Origin: Flavobacteriaceae bacterium
GTDB lineage: Bacteria; Bacteroidota; Bacteroidia; Flavobacteriales; Flavobacteriaceae
Direction of reading: 5' to 3'
Length of the DNA stretch: 64,000 nt
Assembly (NCBI GenBank): GCA_016649715.1
Contig: JAENXC010000009.1
Coordinates: 62,001-126,000 of the forward strand
The first letter of the stretch is position 1. Each line of letters starts with the position of its first letter. The position numbers were made by a program, and so were the translations under genes. Shown piece after piece: positions 15,987 through 22,724 of the stretch. Below the pieces are notes generated by a model that did no database searches, was not told where the DNA came from, and saw nothing but the letters and a program-made list of their open reading frames with translations.

Positions 15987-16768
15987 TGGAACAAACTCCA
16001 ATAAAATTAAGACAGAACCAACCCAACCGCTTCGAGATAGAAGAGGTTGACGCCAATTGGACGGAGTTGGATGTGCGTACCGCCAACAATGAAGAGGGAT
16101 ACAACAGCATCGCCGAAATAGCCGGAAAGGTTAAAGATTTGGAGACCGCCGGTGAGGCCACAACAATAGAAAACGAATACCTAACTATTGCCCCACTCTT
16201 GGCGGGACAAGTAGACCAAACCCCAGCCTCTTTGCAATATGTGGAAGATGCCAGTGATGATCCTGAGATTGTAGAGGGTTACGCGTATTATGAAAAATTA
16301 GCCACAAGTACTGCGGACTTGAGTGATTACCGTTTGCTTGGACAAGCTGAAGTGGATGTTATCCTTGATGGCCTCCAAAAAGTAGAAGACCAAAACGGGA
16401 ATGCTTTTCAGGCGGTTTTAAAAGTTATTTACGGACAGGGATTTAATGCCGCCCAACAGCCGGATGGCTCTTATAGGTTAGACCTACAATCAAAAACCAC
16501 AGCAGACACAGGAACGTCTATTGATATGGGCTGGCCTTTGGGCAACGAATGCAATATGCTTGCCGCAAACACAAACTCTGCTTTTACGCTTACCAACGTA
16601 AAAGAAGGTGGCGAGGCAACGGTGTTGATAAACAGAGCCACAGAGCCAACGGTAACAGGAGCAACAAAAATACCAGGACACACCTTTGTAGTGTCCACGG
16701 ATATGCACTTAAAAGTAAAGTGCAGACAGTCCGGCATTGTTCAATATTACTTTTTAAAACTTACGTAA
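15986..16768 (+). CDS. Phage tail-fibre-region structural protein
   Basis: A 260-residue protein (MEQTPIKLRQNQPNRFEIEE) without a recognised named family. The N-terminal part is acidic and helical and begins with a PNRFEIEEVDANWTELDVRT segment that looks like a baseplate-attachment region of fibre proteins. The C-terminal 100 residues are beta-rich (SIDMGWPLGNECNMLAANTN, TVTGATKIPGHTFVVSTDMH) and resemble fibre or collar domains that present small surface loops. It is followed directly, with overlap TAATG, by the LamG protein, so the two may form a receptor-binding pair. Confidence 0.55.
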   Translation: MEQTPIKLRQNQPNRFEIEEVDANWTELDVRTANNEEGYNSIAEIAGKVKDLETAGEATTIENEYLTIAPLLAGQVDQTPASLQYVEDASDDPEIVEGYAYYEKLATSTADLSDYRLLGQAEVDVILDGLQKVEDQNGNAFQAVLKVIYGQGFNAAQQPDGSYRLDLQSKTTADTGTSIDMGWPLGNECNMLAANTNSAFTLTNVKEGGEATVLINRATEPTVTGATKIPGHTFVVSTDMHLKVKCRQSGIVQYYFLKLT

Positions 16769-17490
16769 TGGCTGGAGATTTTGATGAAATGAGGAGATTG
16801 ATACAGGATAACCTAAGTGTTCAAAGAATTATTCTTTCCCATTCTTACAATAATGCTGATTTAGTAGATTCCATTAATGGCTATAACGGTTCTAATCCTA
16901 ACGCGATAGTTTATAATCCTTCGGGAATTGTCGGCGGTTCCGCTACTTTTAATGGAACTTCATCTTACTATCAAATAGATCCTACGGCAATGCCTAAAGT
17001 TCAGCAATTATTTAATACAACAGGGGTAAATGCTGTTGATGAAGTTCCTGCAACTATATCTTTAATGTATAGACCTAATTCTTTAGGGGAGTTTACTCCT
17101 TTTTATAATGGAGCAACTACATTAACCCTTGCCTATACCTCGTATAATACCACTTTAAGATTTTACGGAGCAAGTGGGAAAAATATAGCTTATAATATGG
17201 GCGCTTTGATTATAGGCGAAAAATACCATATTACGCTAACTTTTAGCGGTGTTGCTAATGGAACTTCTGTTAGAATGTATATTAATGGAAATTATGTAGC
17301 TACGTCAAGCGGGTCAAATTTTCCTTCTGCTTTACTTACGGGAGTAATAACAATAGGAGCAAGAAGTATTCTTGACAGAAATTTAAGGGGGGATTTAGAT
17401 GAACTAAAATTTTGGAATGTTTGTTTAACAGATGCAGAGGTGCTTGATTTAGCAACAAAAGAATTAGCAGGAATATCGGTAACATCTTAA
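16768..17490 (+). CDS. LamG / concanavalin-like lectin-fold tail protein
   Basis: A 240-residue protein starting at the ATG at 16768. An upstream in-frame start at 16549 would lie wholly inside the preceding gene and is rejected. Residues about 65-235 fit a LamG_3 jelly roll: ATFNGTSSYYQIDPTAMP, VPATISLMYRPNSLGEFTPF, YHITLTFSGVANGTSVRMYI, NGNYVATSSGSNF and the closing DLDELKFWNVCLTDAEVLDL. Such domains bind carbohydrates in receptor-binding tail proteins. The gene is visibly richer in A and T and in T-ending codons (AAT, GAT, TCT, ACT) than its neighbours, which suggests recent acquisition of a host-range module. Confidence 0.72.
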   Translation: MAGDFDEMRRLIQDNLSVQRIILSHSYNNADLVDSINGYNGSNPNAIVYNPSGIVGGSATFNGTSSYYQIDPTAMPKVQQLFNTTGVNAVDEVPATISLMYRPNSLGEFTPFYNGATTLTLAYTSYNTTLRFYGASGKNIAYNMGALIIGEKYHITLTFSGVANGTSVRMYINGNYVATSSGSNFPSALLTGVITIGARSILDRNLRGDLDELKFWNVCLTDAEVLDLATKELAGISVTS

Positions 17491-17495
17491 AAACT

Positions 17496-17972
17496 ATGAT
17501 AAAATTCAAATCAAAAACAGAAAACTACAAAAGCCCACGGGCAGACCGCGGCTTTTTTCCTTCGCCCTATGTAGTGGCAATTTCAGCAAAAGTAAATCCC
17601 GCAATTCCACAGCTGATAGCGGAATTTCGTACCGTTTACGAAGTGGATGGCAATGTAATTGAAATAGAATCGAGCCAAAAGGTCTTTGATGCCACCTACA
17701 TTCCCACCACTATTTTAAATGAAAGCGATGCCCCAGAAGAAATACTTGCCTTCCTTACCCGTGGCGGGCAATATAATGAAGAACGGATTGCAGAATGGGG
17801 GCAGCCCGATTTTAATCGAGCCATACAGTATTTCATACCAGAAAGCATTTGGACGGGCTTAACGCTTGCCGAAACGCCCTTCAAGCAACTGGCGATTGAC
17901 TGGATTAAGAATGTTATTAAAGTGGAGGGTGTGTTTCTTAAAGTGAATTTTGAATTTGAAGTAGAACAATGA
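17496..17972 (+). CDS. Baseplate-region protein of unknown function
   Basis: A 158-residue protein (MIKFKSKTENYKSPRADRGF) with no family recognised. It has a strand-rich centre (LIAEFRTVYEVDGNVIEIES) and a helical segment containing QYNEERIAEWGQPDFNRAIQ. Codon usage returns to that of the phage operon, unlike the LamG gene before it. It overlaps the start of the J-like baseplate gene by 4 bases (ATGA), which points to a role in the wedge or tail-fibre attachment. Confidence 0.5.
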   Translation: MIKFKSKTENYKSPRADRGFFPSPYVVAISAKVNPAIPQLIAEFRTVYEVDGNVIEIESSQKVFDATYIPTTILNESDAPEEILAFLTRGGQYNEERIAEWGQPDFNRAIQYFIPESIWTGLTLAETPFKQLAIDWIKNVIKVEGVFLKVNFEFEVEQ

Positions 17973-18844
17973 GAGAACTAAAGGACATAAAAAATGCAAT
18001 GACCGCCACCTTTGTTGGTAGCGAAACCGTTCAACTATTGTACGGTCTTAATCCCGCCAATACGTTTGAGCAGGAATTTTCCATATACAGCATCGAGAAT
18101 ATCTTCTTTGATATTTTCGCGTTTGCTATTTGGACTCTTGAGAGCCTTTTTTACATTCTCAAAAATCAAATCGATGCGTTGATTGTTGCCAACAAACACG
18201 GAAAGCTTGAGTGGTATATTAACACCGCCCTAAACTACCAACACGGTTTTGAACTGGATGATTTTGGCGACTACATTAACGGTGATGCCACGCCTGAGGA
18301 AATTGCCGCCAGTAAGATAATAGCGAACGTTGCCTTTGAAAAATCCGTTATTCGTGGCCATGGGGTTATCCGCGCAAAGGTCGTGAGGCTTGTGGCGGAT
18401 GAATATGTGCAATTATTGCCCGAGCAATTGGCCGGCTTTCACGCCTACATAAACAGGAAAACACTCTTTGGCCTTGCGGTTTTATCTATGAGCCGCCCAC
18501 ACGACACCCTTACCGTGAACATGAAAATTTGGTACGATCCGTTGGTGCTGGACAGTAACGGTTCACGCCTTGACGGCACAGACGATGCTCCGGCCATAAC
18601 TGCCATTAAAGCCTATTTAAAGAGCGTTAAGTTTAACGGCGAGTTTGTGGGCACCAAGCTTGTGGACGAGGTGCAAAAGGTGCAAGGCGTTGCCATTCCT
18701 AAATTGATAGGAGCCGCCGGAAAGTCTTCATTTTTGAGCCCCGGCACAATAGCCACCCCGATTGAGGAGGTTTATGCAACATTCGCCGGGTACATGAGGC
18801 TGGACGTTGACAATTCAATATTTGAATACATAGCAAGAACTTAA
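17969..18844 (+). CDS. Baseplate J-like wedge protein
   Basis: A 291-residue protein in the position of Mu gp47 (gpJ). The N-terminal helices (SIENIFFDIFAFAIWTLESL) and central FEKSVIRGHGVIRAKVVRLV, then TVNMKIWYDPLVLDSNGSRL and the GAAGKSSFLSP region, follow the general layout of baseplate J proteins, in which a central domain with long strands connects neighbouring wedges. It is shorter than the usual J (about 350-400 residues). The assignment is from position between gp25-like and I-like genes and from pattern. Its stop overlaps the next start by one base. Confidence 0.58.
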   Translation: MRELKDIKNAMTATFVGSETVQLLYGLNPANTFEQEFSIYSIENIFFDIFAFAIWTLESLFYILKNQIDALIVANKHGKLEWYINTALNYQHGFELDDFGDYINGDATPEEIAASKIIANVAFEKSVIRGHGVIRAKVVRLVADEYVQLLPEQLAGFHAYINRKTLFGLAVLSMSRPHDTLTVNMKIWYDPLVLDSNGSRLDGTDDAPAITAIKAYLKSVKFNGEFVGTKLVDEVQKVQGVAIPKLIGAAGKSSFLSPGTIATPIEEVYATFAGYMRLDVDNSIFEYIART

Positions 18845-19356
18845 TGGGTAATCTTTTCAATATAGACTGGGAAAAATTTGTAACGGAAAATCTTCTTGTT
18901 GCTTTGCGCAGGACATTATTAATTCACGTTTTGCTATCTGCCATTAATGAAGTTAAGGCACTGCACACAACCTTTTTGGCAGCGGGAAATGATTGGATTT
19001 ATAAAATTAAACATACCGCTCAGGTTATCCATATAGAAAAGGTTCTAAACGATTATTTTGACGATGTGGAGCGCCGGATTTATATAAACAACGTTCAGTT
19101 TGAGGCCTACAAATTTTTGTACCCAGACGGGGAAGACCCACACTTTTTGCAGGAAGTGGGCGCAGACCCGGACAGCCCAATGTATTTGCTCGATGAATTT
19201 GCTGGGCAGCTTAGCCCGGATGCCACGGTTTATATACCGATAGCAATGAAGCCTTTGGTGGCCATTGAACTTGAAAATTTTGAAAACGAAGTGCGCGGCA
19301 AGGTTGACTATTACAAAACCTGGGGCGTTAACTACCAAATTGTGTATTATGAATAG
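18844..19356 (+). CDS. Baseplate wedge protein, Mu gp48 / gpI position
   Basis: A 170-residue protein following the J-like gene with the overlap TAATG. It begins MGNLFNIDWEKFVTENLLVA and has helices in the first half (LRRTLLIHVLLSAINEVKAL) and a mixed C-terminal half with QFEAYKFLYPDGEDPHFLQE and FENEVRGKVDYYKTWGVNYQ. This corresponds in place and size to gpI-type proteins that sit between wedge and fibre. No distinctive motif was recognised, so the call depends on gene order. Confidence 0.5.
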   Translation: MGNLFNIDWEKFVTENLLVALRRTLLIHVLLSAINEVKALHTTFLAAGNDWIYKIKHTAQVIHIEKVLNDYFDDVERRIYINNVQFEAYKFLYPDGEDPHFLQEVGADPDSPMYLLDEFAGQLSPDATVYIPIAMKPLVAIELENFENEVRGKVDYYKTWGVNYQIVYYE

Positions 19357-20038
19357 AATAGCAACTACCCCGAGGGGGTTTCCATTTGACGAATTATCGC
19401 TCGCTGAGATACAGGAGCAAACGGTTCCGGTTTTGAACGCCATTGCGCGTTTGATCCCAGACCGTTCCATAATTTACGGTTGTAACTTGATAGACTTCGC
19501 CACCCGCGTTGATGGATTTATCCTCTATGCCGGGGAGTTTATGCCATTTGTGGGCGGAGCCAATGATGGCAACTTTTCCATCCTCGAAAACGTGGTGGAC
19601 AGAACTTTTAATATTGGCACGGACATGGACCCAATGCTTGAGGACCACCCCGCTTATTATAAACGCTATGCCCAGATCGGTACCATCGTGGATGCGGAGA
19701 GTGTCCACCCATTTACGTCTTTAAAGCCATCGCCCCGTTTTTTGACTTATTTAAAAAAGGGAACCCGGTATATAGGCACAGTCGTTCCAACGGTTAGTGA
19801 TAGCACCGGCACGGTGATAGACGTAAATTTTGATACCACAGTTGGAACGCCTCTGTATATGGTTCTTTCCAATTTTTACCGCGCTAATGAGGCGGCACTC
19901 GGTAGTTTTGACTTCGATATTTTTGGGCGAACATCCACGGGGTTTAAAATTCGGCTTAAAAACATAACAGCCGTAATTACACAATTGTATTTTGATTATT
20001 TAATAGTCCCAAATGGGACAATAAACGATGGAGGATAA
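19349..20038 (+). CDS. Tail fibre-like protein
   Basis: A 229-residue protein starting at ATG 19349 (MNRIATTPRGFPFDELSLAE). The in-frame start at 19265 is rejected because it would lie 84 bases inside the preceding gene. The centre (IIYGCNLIDFATRVDGFILY, GEFMPFVGGANDGNFSILEN) is beta-rich and the end (FKIRLKNITAVITQLYFDYL) resembles distal tail domains. It follows the wedge genes and precedes a short unknown gene, the position of fibre or fibre-adapter genes. It overlaps the upstream gene by 8 bases. Confidence 0.5.
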   Translation: MNRIATTPRGFPFDELSLAEIQEQTVPVLNAIARLIPDRSIIYGCNLIDFATRVDGFILYAGEFMPFVGGANDGNFSILENVVDRTFNIGTDMDPMLEDHPAYYKRYAQIGTIVDAESVHPFTSLKPSPRFLTYLKKGTRYIGTVVPTVSDSTGTVIDVNFDTTVGTPLYMVLSNFYRANEAALGSFDFDIFGRTSTGFKIRLKNITAVITQLYFDYLIVPNGTINDGG

Positions 20039-20041
20039 GCT

Positions 20042-20560
20042 ATGAACTATTATAAAGCAAAAGAACAGGACACGCTACCAATGTTGACATGGGATTTGGT
20101 GGCCAGAAGTATAGAGGAATTAGTGGCGCTGGGGCTGGATGACGACACGCTTGTTGTTGCGGAAACGCGGCTACTTGATTCTGAAGACCCGGGATTTATA
20201 AGTTATGAATATGGCATTTGCCATGTTCGAATTGTTGACGGCGAATTGGGGCCCACTTTGTCGGGTGATATTACTGCGGCGCAAGCAGCACTTGGTGAGG
20301 CTGAAAATGTTGTTTTGATACGCAATACAGGAGAAAAATTTAAAAACCTCACCTTCAGTTTTGACAGTAAATCTTTTCCGCTAAACCCGGCGGCTAATTT
20401 AATCTATCAGGCCATAATTGAAACCACTCCGGCAACTACAACGATAGTCTCTTTAGAGGGTGAGTACATTCTAACATCTGGCAATATAGCGGGCTTTAAA
20501 ACCGCATTTTATGATAAGATTATCGCTATAAATAACGAAATAATAAGCCTGCCTGTGTAG
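20042..20560 (+). CDS. Last tail-region gene, unknown function
   Basis: A 172-residue protein (MNYYKAKEQDTLPMLTWDLV) with an acidic N-terminal helix, strands around SYEYGICHVRIVDGELGP and ENVVLIRNTGEKFKNLTFSF, and a helical C-terminus. No family was recognised. It starts 3 bases after the fibre-like gene and is the last gene before the structured RNA, so it closes the structural operon. A fibre chaperone or a small tip protein would fit the position, but the sequence does not show it. Confidence 0.5.
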   Translation: MNYYKAKEQDTLPMLTWDLVARSIEELVALGLDDDTLVVAETRLLDSEDPGFISYEYGICHVRIVDGELGPTLSGDITAAQAALGEAENVVLIRNTGEKFKNLTFSFDSKSFPLNPAANLIYQAIIETTPATTTIVSLEGEYILTSGNIAGFKTAFYDKIIAINNEIISLPV

Positions 20561-20585
20561 TTAAAAATCCCCCAGCTTACTAAAA

Positions 20586-20688
20586 TACTTCTCACGGCAT
20601 ATTAATAACGAACCCGAACGGGAACTGGAGGACTTAGGTCTTTCAGCCGTTCGGGCTTTGATGTTTTTAATAATTACCGTGAGAGGTA
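20586..20688 (+). ncRNA. Long structured RNA hairpin upstream of the right-end cassette
   Basis: Three coaxial stems can be drawn. The outer arms 20586-20597 and 20677-20688 pair over 12 bp with one T-G pair. The middle arms 20613-20621 (CCCGAACGG) and 20647-20655 pair perfectly over 9 bp. The inner arms 20625-20633 (CTGGAGGAC) and 20638-20646 (GTCTTTCAG) pair over 9 bp with two G-T pairs around a TTAG loop, leaving only a GAA bulge between the middle and inner stems. The wobble pairs fit an RNA made from the plus strand; the other strand would have A-C mismatches. There is no T-run, so it is not a simple terminator. It begins 25 bases after the last tail gene and ends 25 bases before the 42-residue gene. 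It may be a leader regulating the cassette or an independent small RNA. Confidence 0.65.
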
Positions 20689-20713
20689 CAAATATAAATA
20701 AATAGTAAGTAAT

Positions 20714-20842
20714 ATGAGCAATTTTAAGTACAAAGAACAGCACGCCGTTATTGTTAAATGCGGTAGTGAGGAGGAACAAAAACAGCTTTTTGAAAGGCTG
20801 AAAAAACTGGGGTTTAATGATTTAAAAGTGGTAAGTGTATGA
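20714..20842 (+). CDS. 42-residue protein leading the right-end cassette
   Basis: A short frame from ATG 20714 to TGA 20842 encodes 42 residues: MSNFKYKEQHAVIVKCGSEE, then a charged helix and FNDLKVVSV. The pattern strand-helix-strand with VIVKCGSEEEQKQLFERLKK looks like a small folded domain. The stop overlaps the ATG of the ABC ATPase gene (ATGA), so translation is coupled. Its place, directly after the structured RNA and before the acetyltransferase-type genes, recalls Com of phage Mu, which controls mom translation. It lacks Com's zinc-finger cysteines (only one Cys), so homology is not claimed. Confidence 0.62.
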   Translation: MSNFKYKEQHAVIVKCGSEEEQKQLFERLKKLGFNDLKVVSV

Positions 20843-21528
20843 TAGTTGAAGTGAGCCATAGCGGGAAAAACTTTAAAAGTTTCCGCGCTGAAAAAGTAAA
20901 GAGCCTTTTTAACGCTGAATGTGGCCACAAGTGGAGCCATACGGCAAATATACCCATTGAGGGTGAAAACTGGCAAATTGGCCTTATTGTGGGTCCGAGT
21001 GGGAGTGGTAAGACGAGTATTGGGGAGCGGCTTTGGCCGGGGGTTGAAATCCACGATCTATATCAGGGTTGGAATAACTCAAAACCGATAATTGACGACA
21101 TTGCACCAGGACAAAATATGAACTTGGCCACCGCCGCGCTTTCAGCGGTTGGGCTTGGCGATGTTCCGGCTTGGCTTAGGCCGTTTAAGGCGTTGAGCAA
21201 CGGGGAGCAATACCGGGCTGGGCTTGCTCGGCTAATTTGTGATGCCCCAGATAAAGTGGTTATTGATGAATTTACAAGTGTTGTAGATAGGCAAATAGCA
21301 CAGATTGGAGCCTCCGCATTTGCAAAGTCTTGGCGGCGCGCCAAACAAAAGCAGATTGTACTGCTGTCATGCCACTACGATATTGTGGAGTGGTTGCAAC
21401 CAGATTGGGTATATGATACCCGAACCGGCGAAGTAAAAAAAAAGTCCAAAAGCGACCCGACATCAAGCTTGATATTTGGAAGACCAACGGCACTTACTGG
21501 AAGTATTTTAAAGAGCATTATTATTTAG
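20839..21528 (+). CDS. ABC-type ATPase, N-terminal part of ABC-GNAT protein
   Basis: In its own frame this is a 229-residue soluble ABC ATPase with no membrane segments. Walker A is GPSGSGKTS (residues about 51-59), the signature is LSNGEQYRAGLARL, Walker B is DKVVIDEFTS and the switch His is in VLLSCHYDIVEWL. The last 27 residues after GEVKKK read through low-value sequence in this frame, whereas the -1 frame continues into a GNAT domain. A run of nine A (21435-21443) ending in AAG gives the heptamer A AAA AAG in the correct phase. The natural product is therefore probably an ABC-GNAT fusion of about 376 residues made by frameshift, or the gene is broken here. The ATPase may drive loading of the acetyltransferase onto DNA or RNA. 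Confidence 0.82.
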   Translation: MIVEVSHSGKNFKSFRAEKVKSLFNAECGHKWSHTANIPIEGENWQIGLIVGPSGSGKTSIGERLWPGVEIHDLYQGWNNSKPIIDDIAPGQNMNLATAALSAVGLGDVPAWLRPFKALSNGEQYRAGLARLICDAPDKVVIDEFTSVVDRQIAQIGASAFAKSWRRAKQKQIVLLSCHYDIVEWLQPDWVYDTRTGEVKKKSKSDPTSSLIFGRPTALTGSILKSIII

Positions 21529-21968
21529 ACCTTCCGCATCCTCCTGCAGCTGAATATTTTGTGGCCACGGTAAACGGTGAAATGGTGGCTCACTTGGCCG
21601 TTTGCCCCTTATTCACCGCTAAAGCCTACCGAGCCACTCGATTGGTGGTAATGCCGGAGTGGCAAGGCGCAGGGGTGGGAACAGCATTTTTAAATGAAGT
21701 TATGCAATATCATCTTGAAGGCAATGGGAGGTGTGGGCGACAGTATCATACTTTTTTCCATACAAGCCACCCACAGCTTTGCGGTTATTTGCGGAACTCA
21801 ACAAAATGGATTCAGACAAATGCTATGCTCCATGGTTCAAATAAATCCCGCTCCATGAAAAGTATGGAGAAAACCGGGAAGGGCATAAAAGGAAAGAAAA
21901 TAAGTACAGGCTATGGCGGCCATTTTAGAGCCGTGCAAGCGTTTAAATATTTAGGAAAAAGTGAATAG
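21444..21968 (+). CDS. GNAT acetyltransferase domain in the -1 frame of the ABC gene
   Basis: The frame opens downstream of a stop at 21414-21416 and gives KRPDIKLDIWKTNGTYWKYF then the GNAT core: EYFVATVNGEMVAHLAVCPL, ATRLVVMPEWQGAGVGTAFL (acetyl-CoA-binding loop QGAGVGTAFL) and a C-terminal region with HTSHPQLCGYLRNSTKW. The conserved part begins well before the first ATG of the frame (21594) and before the first TTG/GTG-type start at 21561, so independent initiation would cut the domain. Entry by -1 frameshift from the ABC ATPase is the best reading. GNAT folds occur in Mom of phage Mu, which modifies adenine in DNA; a comparable role here is inference. The stop overlaps the formyltransferase start by 8 bases. 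Confidence 0.72.
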   Translation, partial: VQKRPDIKLDIWKTNGTYWKYFKEHYYLDLPHPPAAEYFVATVNGEMVAHLAVCPLFTAKAYRATRLVVMPEWQGAGVGTAFLNEVMQYHLEGNGRCGRQYHTFFHTSHPQLCGYLRNSTKWIQTNAMLHGSNKSRSMKSMEKTGKGIKGKKISTGYGGHFRAVQAFKYLGKSE

Positions 21969-22641
21969 ATTAAGAGTTTTTATAAGTGGCCAGAAATACT
22001 TTGGCGAGGAGGTATTTGATTTGTGCAGTAAGATTGATGGAGTTGAAATTGTCGGCATTTGTGTTCCCGTTGGAGACCGGTACCTCGGCCGCAAGGCACA
22101 GTTGTACAATATCCCCATAATTCCTGCGGGTTCATTAAACGGCGATACAATGCCTTTGGGTGTTGATTTGGGCATTACCGCGCACTCGTTTGATTATATT
22201 GGTGCAAAGACACGTTATAGGCCTCGTTTGGGTTGGATTGGCTACCATCCAAGCTTATTACCTCGACACCGCGGCCGTTCGTCAATTGAATGGGCGATCA
22301 GGATGCGCGACGTGATAACTGGCGGTACTGTGTTTTGGTTGAATGCCGGGATAGACCGAGGAGATATTGCTTATCAGGATTGGTGCTTTATTGAGCCCCG
22401 CTTGTTTGCACTACCACCAAATGAGGCGGCTCGGGAGTTATGGCAGTGCGAACTACAACAAATGGGTTTAAAGTTGATTGAAACCGCCCTTAAAGATATT
22501 TTAAAAGGTGTTATAATTAAACGGCCACAAAGCGCAGATTTAAGTACATTTGAGCCAAATACAGAGGTTAAGGACATATACCGTCCCGACTTATTGATGA
22601 TTGAAGAGAAGGCCTCACCTTCCACGTCTTGGCATAGATAG
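21961..22641 (+). CDS. Formyltransferase-fold protein (Formyl_trans_N)
   Basis: A 226-residue protein starting at GTG 21961 with one formyl-transferase N-domain. It begins RLRVFISGQKYFGEEVFDL, reads KAQLYNIPIIPAGSL in the substrate part, and has the active-site segment GYHPSLLPRHRGRSSIEWAI, then GGTVFWLNAGIDRGDI with the conserved Asp. In Fmt and ArnA the catalytic triad is Asn-His-Asp (N-x-H). Here the His (HPSLLP) and Asp (GIDRGD) are present but the Asn is Gly. Related phage proteins that I recall also have GYHPSLLP, so this may define a subfamily with a changed reaction. With the ATPase and GNAT genes it forms the right-end cassette of the prophage. Confidence 0.75.
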   Translation: MNRLRVFISGQKYFGEEVFDLCSKIDGVEIVGICVPVGDRYLGRKAQLYNIPIIPAGSLNGDTMPLGVDLGITAHSFDYIGAKTRYRPRLGWIGYHPSLLPRHRGRSSIEWAIRMRDVITGGTVFWLNAGIDRGDIAYQDWCFIEPRLFALPPNEAARELWQCELQQMGLKLIETALKDILKGVIIKRPQSADLSTFEPNTEVKDIYRPDLLMIEEKASPSTSWHR

Positions 22642-22680
22642 GCTTTGATACATTATTGTTAAACACTCTGAAATCCCTGT

Positions 22681-22724
22681 AAAATGGGCATTTGGTTTTT
22701 AAAATGTGGGCATTTGGAATTTTC
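22681..22724 (+). repeat. Two 22-bp-spaced repeats at the prophage right end
   Basis: TGGGCATTTGG occurs at 22685-22695 and again at 22707-22717, exactly 22 bases apart, each followed by a T/A-rich stretch. Mu transposase end sites are tandem units of about 22 bp at the phage termini. The copies lie between the last phage gene (ends 22641) and the sorting-domain remnant of the host gene, the expected place of the right end. The exact end and target duplication cannot be set without the left end. Confidence 0.45.

Noticed and set aside
16549-16767. N-terminal 73 residues of a longer LamG protein
   Set aside because: They lie in another frame wholly inside the preceding gene; the ATG at 16768 overlaps its stop as TAATG, the usual coupling in this operon.
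20586-20688. Rho-independent terminator of the tail operon
   Set aside because: The structure is much longer than usual terminators, has a bulge and an internal loop, and no U-run follows; a structured RNA or leader is more likely.
20586-20688. Hammerhead or twister ribozyme
   Set aside because: The conserved core sequences (for example CUGAUGA with GAAA) are not present.
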